From the NCBI RefSeq assembly GCF_029144185.1, contig NZ_CP110232.1, positions 620,001-684,000 on the forward strand: a DNA stretch of 64,000 bases, written 5' to 3'. Both the position numbers and the translations under genes were made by a program. A model generated the notes under the pieces. That model was not told the origin of the DNA and did not search any database. It was given only the letters and a program-made list of their open reading frames with translations. Source of the DNA: Vagococcus intermedius. Its GTDB lineage: Bacteria > Bacillota > Bacilli > Lactobacillales > Vagococcaceae. Shown piece by piece: positions 37,850 through 47,316 of this stretch (its first letter is position 1; each line of letters opens with the position of its first letter).

Positions 37850-37886
37850 ACTAGTCAACTCCGTATTGAGTTGGCTAGTTTTTTTC
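37850..37886 (+). terminator. Terminator of lrgAB
   Basis: ACTAGTCAACTC (37850-37861) pairs with GAGTTGGCTAGT (37868-37879), then seven Ts. Confidence 0.86.
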
Positions 37887-37900
37887 TCAGCAATGACAGA

Positions 37901-37932
37901 AAAAGAGCCACCCTTAGGGGTTGGCTCTTTTA
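37901..37932 (-). terminator. Terminator of the small DUF2187-like gene
   Basis: AAAAGAGCCA with TTGGCTCTTTT around a CCC/GGG inner stem; the minus-strand gene stops at its edge. Confidence 0.75.
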
Positions 37933-38136
37933 TTGATAATCATGAATGGATGAAAAAGAAACGATGAGACGTTTATTTAACTCAGCCACACGTTCACTAT
38001 CGATAGTTTCGGTCTGGGTTACACTTATTAATGCAGAAGAATCATATGTTTTTTCAACAGTTCCTTGAAAGGGAGCTTGTAAAAGAGGGCTCGAGCATTC
38101 ATAAGTTTCACCTATTGAGATTAAATCAGCTTTCAT
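37930..38136 (-). CDS. Small DUF2187-like protein
   Basis: This 68-residue protein matches the pattern of DUF2187/YkvS proteins: G-x-YEC, FQGTVEKTYDSSALISVT, then VAELNKRLIVSFSSIHDY. It is probably a small beta-barrel. Function is unknown. The ATG at 38136 has AGGTGTGATCAA upstream, a good ribosome site, and the gene has its own terminator. The family call rests on remembered motif spacing and could be wrong. Confidence 0.7.
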   Translation of the reverse strand: MKADLISIGETYECSSPLLQAPFQGTVEKTYDSSALISVTQTETIDSERVAELNKRLIVSFSSIHDYQ

Positions 38137-38569
38137 TTGATCACACCTACTATTTCTTTTATGACATATTATTTCCTTTTGTATATTTTATAGTCTCATC
38201 TTACGCTATTTGTGGGATAATTTCAATCTGATTTTTTAATAAAGTAACATTAAAAGGACAAAAAAAGCAAAAATGGCATTTTTTGACGCCGTTTTCACAA
38301 AAAAACGTTCGCGTTTTGGTTATGATACAAAAAAATAATTAATTGAACTTAAAATCCTTTTGAGTCTATTTTTATGGTTAAAAGTCAAACGTTTTATAAT
38401 AAAAGCTATTAATTGATAGTTGTTCTAAAGAAGGAACTAAAATAAAATTATGAGAATATTACTTAAGACTTGATTTATCTACTCAAAAGAGGTAAATTAG
38501 TTCTGTAAGCAAACAAAAAACTTTAAAATCGCTTTTAATGTTCGTGTTTTAGCGTGAAGGAGACTTATT
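38137..38569 (+). other. Long leader of guaC with two PurBox-like repeats
   Basis: This 430-bp gene-free stretch holds AACGTTCGCGTTTT (38304-38317) and AATGTTCGTGTTTT (38537-38550), identical at 12 of 14 positions. The reverse complement of the second, AAACACGAACATT, resembles the PurR PurBox (core CGAAC followed by WWT). A TATAAT at 38395-38400 is a possible -10, without a clear -35. No riboswitch core or small ORF with a ribosome site was found. Confidence 0.45.
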
Positions 38570-39547
38570 TTGAAAATTTTTGATTATGAAGACATCCAAT
38601 TAATACCAAACAAGTGTATTGTATCAAGTCGTTCAGAGTGTGATACTAGAGTAACTCTGGGAAATCATCAGTTTAAAATGCCTGTAGTACCAGCAAATAT
38701 GCAAACAATCGTTGATGAGAAACTTGCTATCTGGTTAGCAGAACAAGGTTACTTTTATATCATGCATCGTTTTGAACCGAATAGACGCGCAACTTTTATT
38801 AAAGAGATGAGTGACAAGAATTTAATATCATCGATCAGTGTCGGTGTCAAAAAAGAAGAATATTGCTTTGTAACGGAGTTGGCTGCAAATGATTTGGTGC
38901 CAGATTATGTCACGATTGATATTGCTCATGGGCACGCCAATTCTGTTATTGAAATGATTCAACATATCAAAAAAGAACTACCGACAACTTTTGTCATTGC
39001 AGGAAACGTCGGGACACCAGAAGCGGTACGAGAGTTAGAAAATGCTGGTGCAGATGCTACAAAGGTTGGAATAGGCCCGGGTAAAGTTTGTATTACCAAA
39101 TTGAAGACTGGTTTTGGAACAGGCGGTTGGCAATTAGCAGCAGTTCATCATTGTAGTAAAGCAGCTCGTAAACCGTTGATTGCAGATGGCGGTATTAGAA
39201 CACATGGCGATATTGCCAAATCATTACGATTTGGTGCAACGATGGTAATGATAGGCTCATTATTTGCAGGACATGATGAATCGCCAGGTGAGTTGATTGA
39301 AGAAGATGGCGTGAAAATGAAAGAATATTTTGGAAGTGCTTCAGAGTATCAAAAAGGCGAACGTAAAAATGTTGAAGGTAAGAAGATGTTGTTACCTTAT
39401 AAAGGTTCTTTAGCCGATACTTTAAAAGAAATGGAGCAAGATTTACAATCTGCTATTTCATACGCCGGCGGTACAGACATTGAAGCCATACGAAAAGTTG
39501 ACTATGTCATTGTCAAAAATTCTATTTTTAATGGTGACCGTATATAG
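38570..39547 (+). CDS. guaC: GMP reductase
   Basis: This 325-residue TIM-barrel enzyme converts GMP to IMP with NADPH, linking guanine and adenine nucleotide pools. The catalytic cysteine is C174 in [17 protein letters not shown]. Also visible are [18 protein letters not shown] and [20 protein letters not shown]. Length separates it from IMP dehydrogenase, which has a CBS insert. It starts at TTG 38570 with GAAGGAG upstream. It is monocistronic. Confidence 0.96.
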   Translation: MKIFDYEDIQLIPNKCIVSSRSECDTRVTLGNHQFKMPVVPANMQTIVDEKLAIWLAEQGYFYIMHRFEPNRRATFIKEMSDKNLISSISVGVKKEEYCFVTELAANDLVPDYVTIDIAHGHANSVIEMIQHIKKELPTTFVIAGNVGTPEAVRELENAGADATKVGIGPGKVCITKLKTGFGTGGWQLAAVHHCSKAARKPLIADGGIRTHGDIAKSLRFGATMVMIGSLFAGHDESPGELIEEDGVKMKEYFGSASEYQKGERKNVEGKKMLLPYKGSLADTLKEMEQDLQSAISYAGGTDIEAIRKVDYVIVKNSIFNGDRI

Positions 39548-39548
39548 C

Positions 39549-39575
39549 AAAAAGCCTCCATTTGGAGGCTTTTTA
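39549..39575. terminator. Bidirectional terminator guaC/ECF gene
   Basis: AAAAAGCCTCC, ATTT loop, GGAGGCTTTTT between convergent genes. Confidence 0.86.
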
Positions 39576-40130
39576 ATTTGGTTTGTGGTAGAAATTATGA
39601 ACCAATTTTTTCAAGGGATAGTAGGCTAAGCTTACGATAATAATCGTTGAAATAACATTGACTACTGTAGCCGGTAAAGACATGATCGCACTTGGAATAG
39701 CTAGTTTAAAATCTGTTCCAAGAAACAGTAGTTGAACGGTATTTTTTAAGAAAGTCATGACAAGTTTAGTGATACCAGCAGCAAGGGCCACAATAATTAT
39801 TTTATAGGAATGATCGTCTTTTTTATTAAATAAACTAAAAGTTATACTAGCGATGCCTCCAACGATAAAACTTTCTAAAATAAAATAAGGAGCTTCAATA
39901 GCAAAACCATTCAGTATGTCAAAAATGGCAAAGCCCATACCGCCAGCCAAGGCGCCCTTTTTAAAGCCAATTAAGAGGACAGCTAAAAGTAACATAGCAT
40001 TGCCTAAATGAATAAAAGGAGCACCTAAAGGACTTGGTACAGGTATTCGAATCATGGTTCCAATGAAAGTCATGGTTGCAAAAAGAGCTGTGATGATAAT
40101 ATCAGCAGTCGTTAGTTTTTTTTGGGACAT
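39573..40130 (-). CDS. ECF transporter S component, predicted vitamin B6 uptake
   Basis: This 185-residue protein has five or six membrane helices. It contains FIGTMIRIPVPSPLGAPFIHLGNAMLLLAVLLIG, a pattern of ECF substrate-binding (S) subunits. It would work with shared EcfAA'T modules encoded elsewhere. It lies 15 nt after pdxK in the same operon and opposite a MocR-type regulator, so pyridoxine or pyridoxal is the most likely substrate. This substrate call is contextual. Hydroxymethylpyrimidine or thiazole are the alternatives, given pdxK's kinship to ThiD. Confidence 0.82.
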   Translation of the reverse strand: MSQKKLTTADIIITALFATMTFIGTMIRIPVPSPLGAPFIHLGNAMLLLAVLLIGFKKGALAGGMGFAIFDILNGFAIEAPYFILESFIVGGIASITFSLFNKKDDHSYKIIIVALAAGITKLVMTFLKNTVQLLFLGTDFKLAIPSAIMSLPATVVNVISTIIIVSLAYYPLKKLVHNFYHKPN

Positions 40131-40145
40131 AAGGACCTCTTTCTA

Positions 40146-40970
40146 CTAAACTAAAGGCATGCGTTTATCAGCTTGGTTATAAGCACCATGCCAAACATGC
40201 CCTAAATAAGGATTTATTTCTAAACCATGCTTAATGCTAGCAGCTACAAATTTTTTCGCTAAGATTACGGCATCTTTAACAGAGTAACCTTTTGCTAAAC
40301 CAGCTGTAATAGCAGCAGCGAAAGTGCATCCAGCTCCATGGTTAAAATCAGTATCGTATTTTTCATTGTTCAAGTAGGTAAATGCTTGTCCGTCATAAAA
40401 TAAATCAAGAGCATCTTGACCAGCTAAGCGTTTGCCTCCTTTGATGACAACATTTTTAACTCCTAAGTTCATGATTTTTTTAGCGGCTGCTTCCATATCA
40501 GAGACCGACTTTAATTCTCCAAGACCAGATAGGATGCCGGCTTCTATTAAGTTTGGTGTAGTGATAGTAGCAACTGGTAAAAGTAATTCTGTCATTAAGG
40601 CGACATTTTCAGGTTGTAATAAATCGCTCGTTCCTTTGCAGGCCATTACTGGGTCGATGACGACATTTTGTTGCTTGAATGCTTCAATATAGCGACGGGT
40701 AAGACGAATTGTTTCTAACTCACCAAGCATCCCGGTTTTTAGAGCAGCTAAAGGTGCTCCGGCGTAAATTGTTTTTAATTCAGCTTCGACAATGTCAGCC
40801 TGAAGAGAAGTGACCGTGTGTGACCAACCTTCATCTGGATTCATTGTTACTAAACTCGTGATGGCAGAAAAACCAAAGACGCCATATTCTTGAAATGTTT
40901 TTAGATCAGCTTGGATGCCAGCCCCACCGCTAGAATCTGAACCTGCAATTGTTATTACTTTTGGAATCAT
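40146..40970 (-). CDS. pdxK: Pyridoxine/pyridoxal kinase, ThiD-like type
   Basis: This 274-residue ribokinase-fold kinase shows TIAGSDSSGGAGIQADLKTFQE, VVIDPVMACKGTSDLL, and the anion-hole motif FNHGAGCTFAAA. It resembles Bacillus PdxK, a ThiD-like enzyme that phosphorylates B6 vitamers (note MNPDEGWSHTV replacing ThiD's usual segment). It works in salvage to PLP. A GGAGGGG site lies upstream of ATG 40970. The divergent MocR-type regulator supports the B6 assignment over HMP kinase. Confidence 0.87.
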   Translation of the reverse strand: MIPKVITIAGSDSSGGAGIQADLKTFQEYGVFGFSAITSLVTMNPDEGWSHTVTSLQADIVEAELKTIYAGAPLAALKTGMLGELETIRLTRRYIEAFKQQNVVIDPVMACKGTSDLLQPENVALMTELLLPVATITTPNLIEAGILSGLGELKSVSDMEAAAKKIMNLGVKNVVIKGGKRLAGQDALDLFYDGQAFTYLNNEKYDTDFNHGAGCTFAAAITAGLAKGYSVKDAVILAKKFVAASIKHGLEINPYLGHVWHGAYNQADKRMPLV

Positions 40971-41024
40971 GTAAATCCCCTCCAGTTATTAGTTTTGTTA
41001 AGACTATCATACATGCTAGTTATT

Positions 41025-41053
41025 TTGACAAAAAGAGCCAATTGGGTTATTTT
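41025..41053 (+). promoter_or_regulatory. Divergent pdxR/pdxK control region
   Basis: For pdxR, TTGACA (41025-41030) and TATTTT (41048-41053) are spaced by 17 bp. On the other strand the same TTTTGACAAAA block reads TTGTCA, and TATGAT follows at a short spacing, so the two promoters start back to back. A regulator bound here could control both. Confidence 0.5.
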
Positions 41054-41087
41054 TAACTCATCCAATTTACAGAAAGGGCAAAGTGAT

Positions 41088-42515
41088 ATGTGGCAATTAC
41101 CGAAAAGCAAAACAAAACCGATTTATCAAGAAATTGTGAATTTGATTTTAAGTGAAATTGAAAAAGGGAACTTATCGCCAGGTGATCGGCTCCCTGCTGA
41201 AAGAAGATTAGCAGAATTATTAAAAGTAAATCGTTCAACTGTCGTTCATGCCCTTGATGAACTAGTCGCAATGGGGATGGTCATTAGAAAAAGAGGAAGC
41301 GGCACGATTATCAATGACGGAAAATGGGGGATTTACATGGGTGGACCAACTAACTGGCGTAGTTACTTATCTGGTAGCCCATTTGAAAAAGAAGATTCAT
41401 ATGTCACTTTAGTGCGAGAAAAATTAGTGAAACAAGAAGAAGTCATCAATGCTTATAGTGGAGAATTGCCTTTATCCTTGGTTCCAGATTTAGATTTACC
41501 TATGACTTCTTGGAATGACTTTTTAATTCAAGATAGACAGCAAGATAGTTTGGGATACATTCCTTTACGCCAGAGGATTTGTCAGCAGTTGGCAGAAGAA
41601 CATCATCTTATTATTTCTTCAGATGAACTGCTTTTAACTTCAGGAGCACAACAAGCTTTATTTTTATTAATCCAAGTTCTGTTACAATCAGGCGATGCGA
41701 TTGCGATAGAAATGCCTTCAACGTTTTATTCATTATCGATATTTCAAGCCGCTGGTGTGAGATTATATGGTGTCCCCATGGATAAAGAAGGCTTGAGAGT
41801 TGATTTATTAGAGGAAGTTATTTTAAAGCATAAAATTAAAATGATAGTGGTCAATCCTAATTTTCAAAATCCTACAGGAACGACCTTATCAGAAAAGCGA
41901 AGGCGTCAATTAGTTGTTCTTGCCCGACGTTATCAATTACCGATTGTAGAAGATGATGTGTTTGGAGAGCTTTATTTTTCGGAAGATAAGCAAGTGCCCT
42001 TATTAAAAGAATTAGATCCAGATAATGTTATTTATATAGGATCGCTTTCTAAAATATTGGGTTCTACGACTAAGATTGGCTGGTTGAGTGCACCTAAAAA
42101 AGTGTTAGAAAATATTGTAACAGTTCGTCAAGAATTAGATTTAAGCTTGAGTATTTTCCCGCAAGTCTTAGCTAGTTACGCCATAGATAATCCAGACTAT
42201 TCCAACCATTTAACTGAGCTAAGAAAGACTTTGAAAAAACGTTGTGAAGCATTGATGTTCTATATCGATCAAGAGTTAAAAGATTCAGTAAGTTATTATA
42301 CACCGAGTGGGGGATACTATTTATGGTTAACTTGTCAGACTAAGCCGCTTACAAGAAGAGATTTTTTACTATTGTTAGAACAAGATGTTATTGTCACACC
42401 AGGCTTTATACTAGGAACAGAAGGGACGAGTATGCGGATTAATTTTGCCAGATTAACGCCACAAGAATCTGAAAAATTAGTAGCTAAGTTAAAGGGGATT
42501 ATGTTATTAAATTAA
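41088..42515 (+). CDS. pdxR: MocR-family regulator, PdxR-like
   Basis: This 475-residue protein fuses a GntR-type winged helix (residues ~10-75; GDRLPAERRLAELLKVNRSTV) to a fold-type I aminotransferase-like domain. The PLP lysine is K322 in IGSLSKILGSTTKIGW. The NPNFQNPTGT motif binds cofactor. Known PdxR proteins use PLP as effector to control B6 genes; here the divergent pdxK/ECF unit is the likely target. I chose ATG 41088 with AAAGGG upstream; the longer frame begins in the promoter. Confidence 0.9.
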   Translation: MWQLPKSKTKPIYQEIVNLILSEIEKGNLSPGDRLPAERRLAELLKVNRSTVVHALDELVAMGMVIRKRGSGTIINDGKWGIYMGGPTNWRSYLSGSPFEKEDSYVTLVREKLVKQEEVINAYSGELPLSLVPDLDLPMTSWNDFLIQDRQQDSLGYIPLRQRICQQLAEEHHLIISSDELLLTSGAQQALFLLIQVLLQSGDAIAIEMPSTFYSLSIFQAAGVRLYGVPMDKEGLRVDLLEEVILKHKIKMIVVNPNFQNPTGTTLSEKRRRQLVVLARRYQLPIVEDDVFGELYFSEDKQVPLLKELDPDNVIYIGSLSKILGSTTKIGWLSAPKKVLENIVTVRQELDLSLSIFPQVLASYAIDNPDYSNHLTELRKTLKKRCEALMFYIDQELKDSVSYYTPSGGYYLWLTCQTKPLTRRDFLLLLEQDVIVTPGFILGTEGTSMRINFARLTPQESEKLVAKLKGIMLLN

Positions 42516-42534
42516 CACCGCTTAGGGATTCTGT

Positions 42535-42563
42535 TTGACAGGAAGTGGCTTAAGGTTTACAAT
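42535..42563 (+). promoter_or_regulatory. mgtA promoter
   Basis: TTGACA (42535-42540) and TACAAT (42558-42563) with 17-bp spacing; transcription would start about 25 nt before the M-box. Confidence 0.72.
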
Positions 42564-42593
42564 GGGTTCGAATCAAAAACAATAAATACCAAT

Positions 42594-42826
42594 CTGTTAG
42601 GTGAGGCTCCTATATTGGAAATACGCTGCTGCTCAAAAATGTCGAGAGACGCCAATGAGTCAACTGGAATTGTCGAAGAAGGCTTTTCCTAATGTAGCTG
42701 ACAAATTTTTTGTCTAAGCCATATAGTGCTAAAACTCGACGATGAGATTAAGTATGATGCTATCAAAAAAGTCAACGTTTAGACGTTTATTTGTGTGCAC
42801 TTCTCATAGTCGAGAAGTGCTTTTTT
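42594..42826 (+). promoter_or_regulatory. M-box (ykoK) magnesium riboswitch
   Basis: The conserved M-box strings are present in order: GTTAGGTGAGGCTCCTATAT (from 42596), ACGCTGCTGCTCAAAAATGT, CGAGAGACGCCAATGAGTCAAC, AATGTAGCTG, then GCCATATAGTGCTAAAACTC up to ~42745. Known behaviour: Mg2+ compacts the RNA and favours the terminator. An intrinsic terminator follows at 42797-42826, fitting Mg2+-dependent premature termination of mgtA. Confidence 0.93.
42797..42826 (+). terminator. Riboswitch-controlled terminator before mgtA
   Basis: GCACTTCTC (42797-42805) pairs perfectly with GAGAAGTGC (42812-42820), followed by six Ts. Confidence 0.88.
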
Positions 42827-42890
42827 GTTACCTGAAGGTAGATAAGTATGACGTGATTGTTTAGTCTGATGAGTAGAAAGGGTGAGGAAG

Positions 42891-43013
42891 ATGGAAATTA
42901 GTAAGGTAAATGAAAAAAGCGAACCAGGAAGTAGTCGACAGCGAAGAATCATCGCCAACCTATTTCACGTACCCTCACAGTTACTCCTATTAGATGTAAA
43001 GATTGTTCATTAG
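42891..43013 (+). CDS. 40-codon leader ORF upstream of mgtA
   Basis: A short ORF between the M-box terminator and mgtA starts at ATG 42891 behind AAAGGGTGAGGAAG, one of the better ribosome sites in the region, and ends at TAG 43011-43013. It encodes a basic, partly hydrophobic peptide with an acidic/proline part (NEKSEPGSS), an arginine patch (RQRR) and a hydrophobic end (SQLLLLDVKIVH). There is no clean transmembrane helix. It is in the same frame as mgtA with 57 nt between them. It may be a regulatory leader peptide, a small protein, or the relic of an N-terminal extension. I know of no named homologue. Confidence 0.6.
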   Translation: MEISKVNEKSEPGSSRQRRIIANLFHVPSQLLLLDVKIVH

Positions 43014-43036
43014 GATTGGTTGTTCTGGTTGAGGTG

Positions 43037-43065
43037 TTTCTTCGCAACTAAGAAAAGCGAGGAGA
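43037..43065 (+). promoter_or_regulatory. Hairpin sequestering the mgtA ribosome site
   Basis: TTTCTTCGC (43037-43045) can pair with GCGAGGAGA (43057-43065) over 9 bp, with two G-U pairs and an 11-nt loop. The 3' arm contains the GAGGAG ribosome site of mgtA, so translation would require opening the hairpin, for instance by ribosomes on the leader ORF ending 23 nt upstream. Confidence 0.6.
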
Positions 43066-43070
43066 ATTTG

Positions 43071-45704
43071 ATGATGAAACAAACTAAAAAAACACTTAAT
43101 ACTACTATGAGTCGGCAAGAAATAAAAGACTCTGAATTAAAAAAATTAGCAGCCTTATCAGAAAGAGAGTTGATGAGTGAATTTAGAACATCACCCCAAG
43201 GGCTGTCTAAACGAGATGCCGCGGAACGTTTAGAGGAGTATGGGCCAAATGAGATTGCGGCAGAAAGTCCAATACCAGCGTGGCGGTTATTATTAAAAGC
43301 ATTTCAAGATCCTTTTGTCTATGTTTTGACCCTTTTATTGATTGTCTCAGCCATTACTGGGGATTATGAAGCAGCAATTATTATGGGAATTATGATTTTA
43401 TGTAGTGCACTTATTCAATTTATTCAAAGTTATCGGTCGCAAAAAGCTAGCTTTGCTTTAAAAGAAATGATAGAAAATACCTGTGCTATCATGCGTGATG
43501 GAGTTACCGAAGAACTGCCAATGGATGAAGTTGTACCAGGGGATATCGTCTCACTCTCAACAGGAGACATGATACCAGCTGATGCTGTTTTGATTTGGAC
43601 AAATGATTTATTTGTAAACCAATCTTCTTTGACTGGAGAATCTATGCCAGTTGAAAAATTTATTGATGCAGGAATTGATCAAAAGCAAGCAAAGAGCGAC
43701 AATATTACAGCTCTTGATATGGAAGACTTAGTCTTTATGGGGACGGATGTTTTAAGCGGTCAAGGAAAAGCGATTATTTTAAGAACTGGAGAAGCGACCT
43801 TTTTCGGTGATATAGCTAAAAAAGCGACCACTCAAAGGGGAGATACGGCTTTTGAAATAGGTATGACGAAGGTAAGTAAATTACTACTTAGAATGGTCGC
43901 TATTTTGTTCCCTGTCGTATTATTATTGAATGGCTTTACTAAAGGCGATTGGAGTCAAGCGTTCTTTTTTGCAATTGCTGTAGCTGTGGGGTTAACCCCT
44001 GAAATGTTACCGATGATTGTGACAAGTAACTTGGCTAAAGGTGCACTGGCGCTTTCAAAGAAAAAAGTGATTGTCAAAGAACTAGGCGCTATCCAGAATC
44101 TAGGAAGTATGGATATTCTATGTACGGATAAAACAGGGACTATTACGGAAGATGAAGTGGTATTAGTCGAACACGTCAACCCACTAGGGATTAAGGATGA
44201 TTTGGTTCTTAATATGGCCTACTTGAATTCTAAATATCAAACTGGTTGGAAGAATTTAATTGATCATGCGGTTATTAATTATTATAACGAAACACAAGGA
44301 AACGCGGAACAAGTGATTAACAAAATTGATGAAATTCCTTTTGATTTTACACGACGTCGTTTAACGGTAGCGGTTGAAGTTGATCAACATCATTTAATGG
44401 TAACAAAAGGTGCGGTTGAAGAAATGGCTGATATTTGCACGCATGCTGAAATTGCAGGTGAGATAGTCGCTTTGACACCTGACTTACAAGCTAAAATGGC
44501 GCAAGTTAACCGTAAAATGAATGAAGACGGTATGCGAGTAATCGCTGTTGCTTATCGCCGAGATGTTTATACGGAACCTGTTTATAGTATTGAAGACGAA
44601 AAAGAAATGATTTTAATAGGGTTTGTTGGATTTTTAGATCCGGCAAAAGTGTCGGCTATTCCAGCAATTGCTTCCTTACATGAACACGGGGTTAATGTTA
44701 AAGTGCTAACAGGTGATAATGAGATTGTTGCTAAAAAAGTTTGTCAAGATGTTGGTATTACAGTAGCTGATATTTTGGTAGGACATGAGATTGAAAAGAT
44801 GACAGACGAGATGTTAAGAAAGCAAGTGTTATCTGTTAATTTATTTGCTAAATTATCTCCAATTCAAAAATCACGAATCATCAGTTTATTACAAATGGAG
44901 GGTCATACTGTTGGTTTTATGGGAGATGGAATTAATGATGCGCCAGCTTTAAGAAAAGCGGATGTGGGTATTTCTGTTGACACAGCAGCTGATATTACAA
45001 AAGATGCCAGTTCGATTATTTTATTAGAAAAAAGTTTAACTGTATTAGAGGACGGTATAATAGAAGGAAGAAAAGTTTTTTGTAATATGATGAAGTACAT
45101 AAAAATTACTATCAGTTCTAATTTTGGGAATGTTTTTTCAGTATTAGTCGCAAGTGCCTTCCTACCATTTTTACCAATGTTATCCTTGCAACTTTTAGTT
45201 CAAAATCTAGTTTATGATATTTCTCAACTTACGACACCTTGGGATAATGTCGATGAAGAAGATATTGAAAAACCAGTTAAATGGGGGACAGAGGGGCTTT
45301 TGAAGTTTACTTTATGTATTGGACCTGTCAGTAGTATTTTTGATATTTTAACGTATTGTCTAATGTGGTTTGTTTTTGGTGCCAATACAGTAGCTGATCA
45401 AGGTATTTTCCAAGCAGGGTGGTTCTTAGTAGGATTAACAACACAAACATTAGTTGTTCATATTGTAAGAACTAAAAAAATACCGTTTATCCAAAGTCAA
45501 GCAAGTGTGGCTTTAACATTATCGAGTATTGTTGTTGTTTTGATTGGACTTGGAATTATTTTAACGCCAGCACGGAATGTTTTTGGCTTTGAAAGCTTGC
45601 CTAATGCTTATTGGCCATGGTTTGTAGTCATCATTGTTAGTTATATGGTAGCAACTCAATTGGCAAAAAGAATATATATCAAAATAAACAAAGAATGGAT
45701 ATAA
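43071..45704 (+). CDS. mgtA: Magnesium-transporting P-type ATPase
   Basis: This 877-residue P3B-type ATPase imports Mg2+ and closely follows E. coli MgtA. The phosphorylated aspartate is D353 in ILCTDKTGTITEDE. Also visible are SSLTGESMPVEK (actuator), AVGLTPEMLPMIVTSNLAKGA (M4), MGDGINDAPALRKADVGISV (hinge) and SSNFGNVFSVLVASAFLPFLPM. The start is ATG 43071 or the next ATG 43074, both behind GAGGAGA; the frame continues upstream to a TAG. It is controlled by the M-box and probably by the hairpin and leader ORF described separately. Confidence 0.97.
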   Translation: MMKQTKKTLNTTMSRQEIKDSELKKLAALSERELMSEFRTSPQGLSKRDAAERLEEYGPNEIAAESPIPAWRLLLKAFQDPFVYVLTLLLIVSAITGDYEAAIIMGIMILCSALIQFIQSYRSQKASFALKEMIENTCAIMRDGVTEELPMDEVVPGDIVSLSTGDMIPADAVLIWTNDLFVNQSSLTGESMPVEKFIDAGIDQKQAKSDNITALDMEDLVFMGTDVLSGQGKAIILRTGEATFFGDIAKKATTQRGDTAFEIGMTKVSKLLLRMVAILFPVVLLLNGFTKGDWSQAFFFAIAVAVGLTPEMLPMIVTSNLAKGALALSKKKVIVKELGAIQNLGSMDILCTDKTGTITEDEVVLVEHVNPLGIKDDLVLNMAYLNSKYQTGWKNLIDHAVINYYNETQGNAEQVINKIDEIPFDFTRRRLTVAVEVDQHHLMVTKGAVEEMADICTHAEIAGEIVALTPDLQAKMAQVNRKMNEDGMRVIAVAYRRDVYTEPVYSIEDEKEMILIGFVGFLDPAKVSAIPAIASLHEHGVNVKVLTGDNEIVAKKVCQDVGITVADILVGHEIEKMTDEMLRKQVLSVNLFAKLSPIQKSRIISLLQMEGHTVGFMGDGINDAPALRKADVGISVDTAADITKDASSIILLEKSLTVLEDGIIEGRKVFCNMMKYIKITISSNFGNVFSVLVASAFLPFLPMLSLQLLVQNLVYDISQLTTPWDNVDEEDIEKPVKWGTEGLLKFTLCIGPVSSIFDILTYCLMWFVFGANTVADQGIFQAGWFLVGLTTQTLVVHIVRTKKIPFIQSQASVALTLSSIVVVLIGLGIILTPARNVFGFESLPNAYWPWFVVIIVSYMVATQLAKRIYIKINKEWI

Positions 45705-45775
45705 AAAAAATTTTTTTTAAGCAAGTCTTAAGTAAAAAATTCACTAATTAATACAGTGTTTTTAATATATCTGAT

Positions 45776-45828
45776 AAAAAGAACCGCTTCCTTTTGTTAA
45801 AATAAAGGGAAGTGGTTCTTTTTTTTTT
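45776..45828 (+). terminator. Terminator after mgtA
   Basis: AAAAAGAACCGCTTCC pairs with GGAAGTGGTTCTTTTT (one G-U pair) across an AT-rich loop, then a long T-run. Confidence 0.85.
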
Positions 45829-45881
45829 TGAGAATAACCTATCAATAGCAATATTTATCTCATGATTAGCTGCTAAAAAGT

Positions 45882-45932
45882 TGCTAAAAAGCGGTTTAGT
45901 CCTCTATAATAAAAGTGTTATATAACACTTTT
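45882..45932 (+). promoter_or_regulatory. pdh promoter with palindromic operator
   Basis: TTGCTA (45882-45887), 17 bp, TATAAT (45905-45910). A perfect 22-bp palindrome begins on the next base (45911-45932); its half site is AAAAGTGTTAT. It would cover the transcription start, the ideal place for a repressor. The T-run after it means it could also act as a terminator in RNA. No operator that I know matches it exactly. Confidence 0.65.
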
Positions 45933-47314
<1,382 letters not shown>

Positions 47315-47316
47315 TC

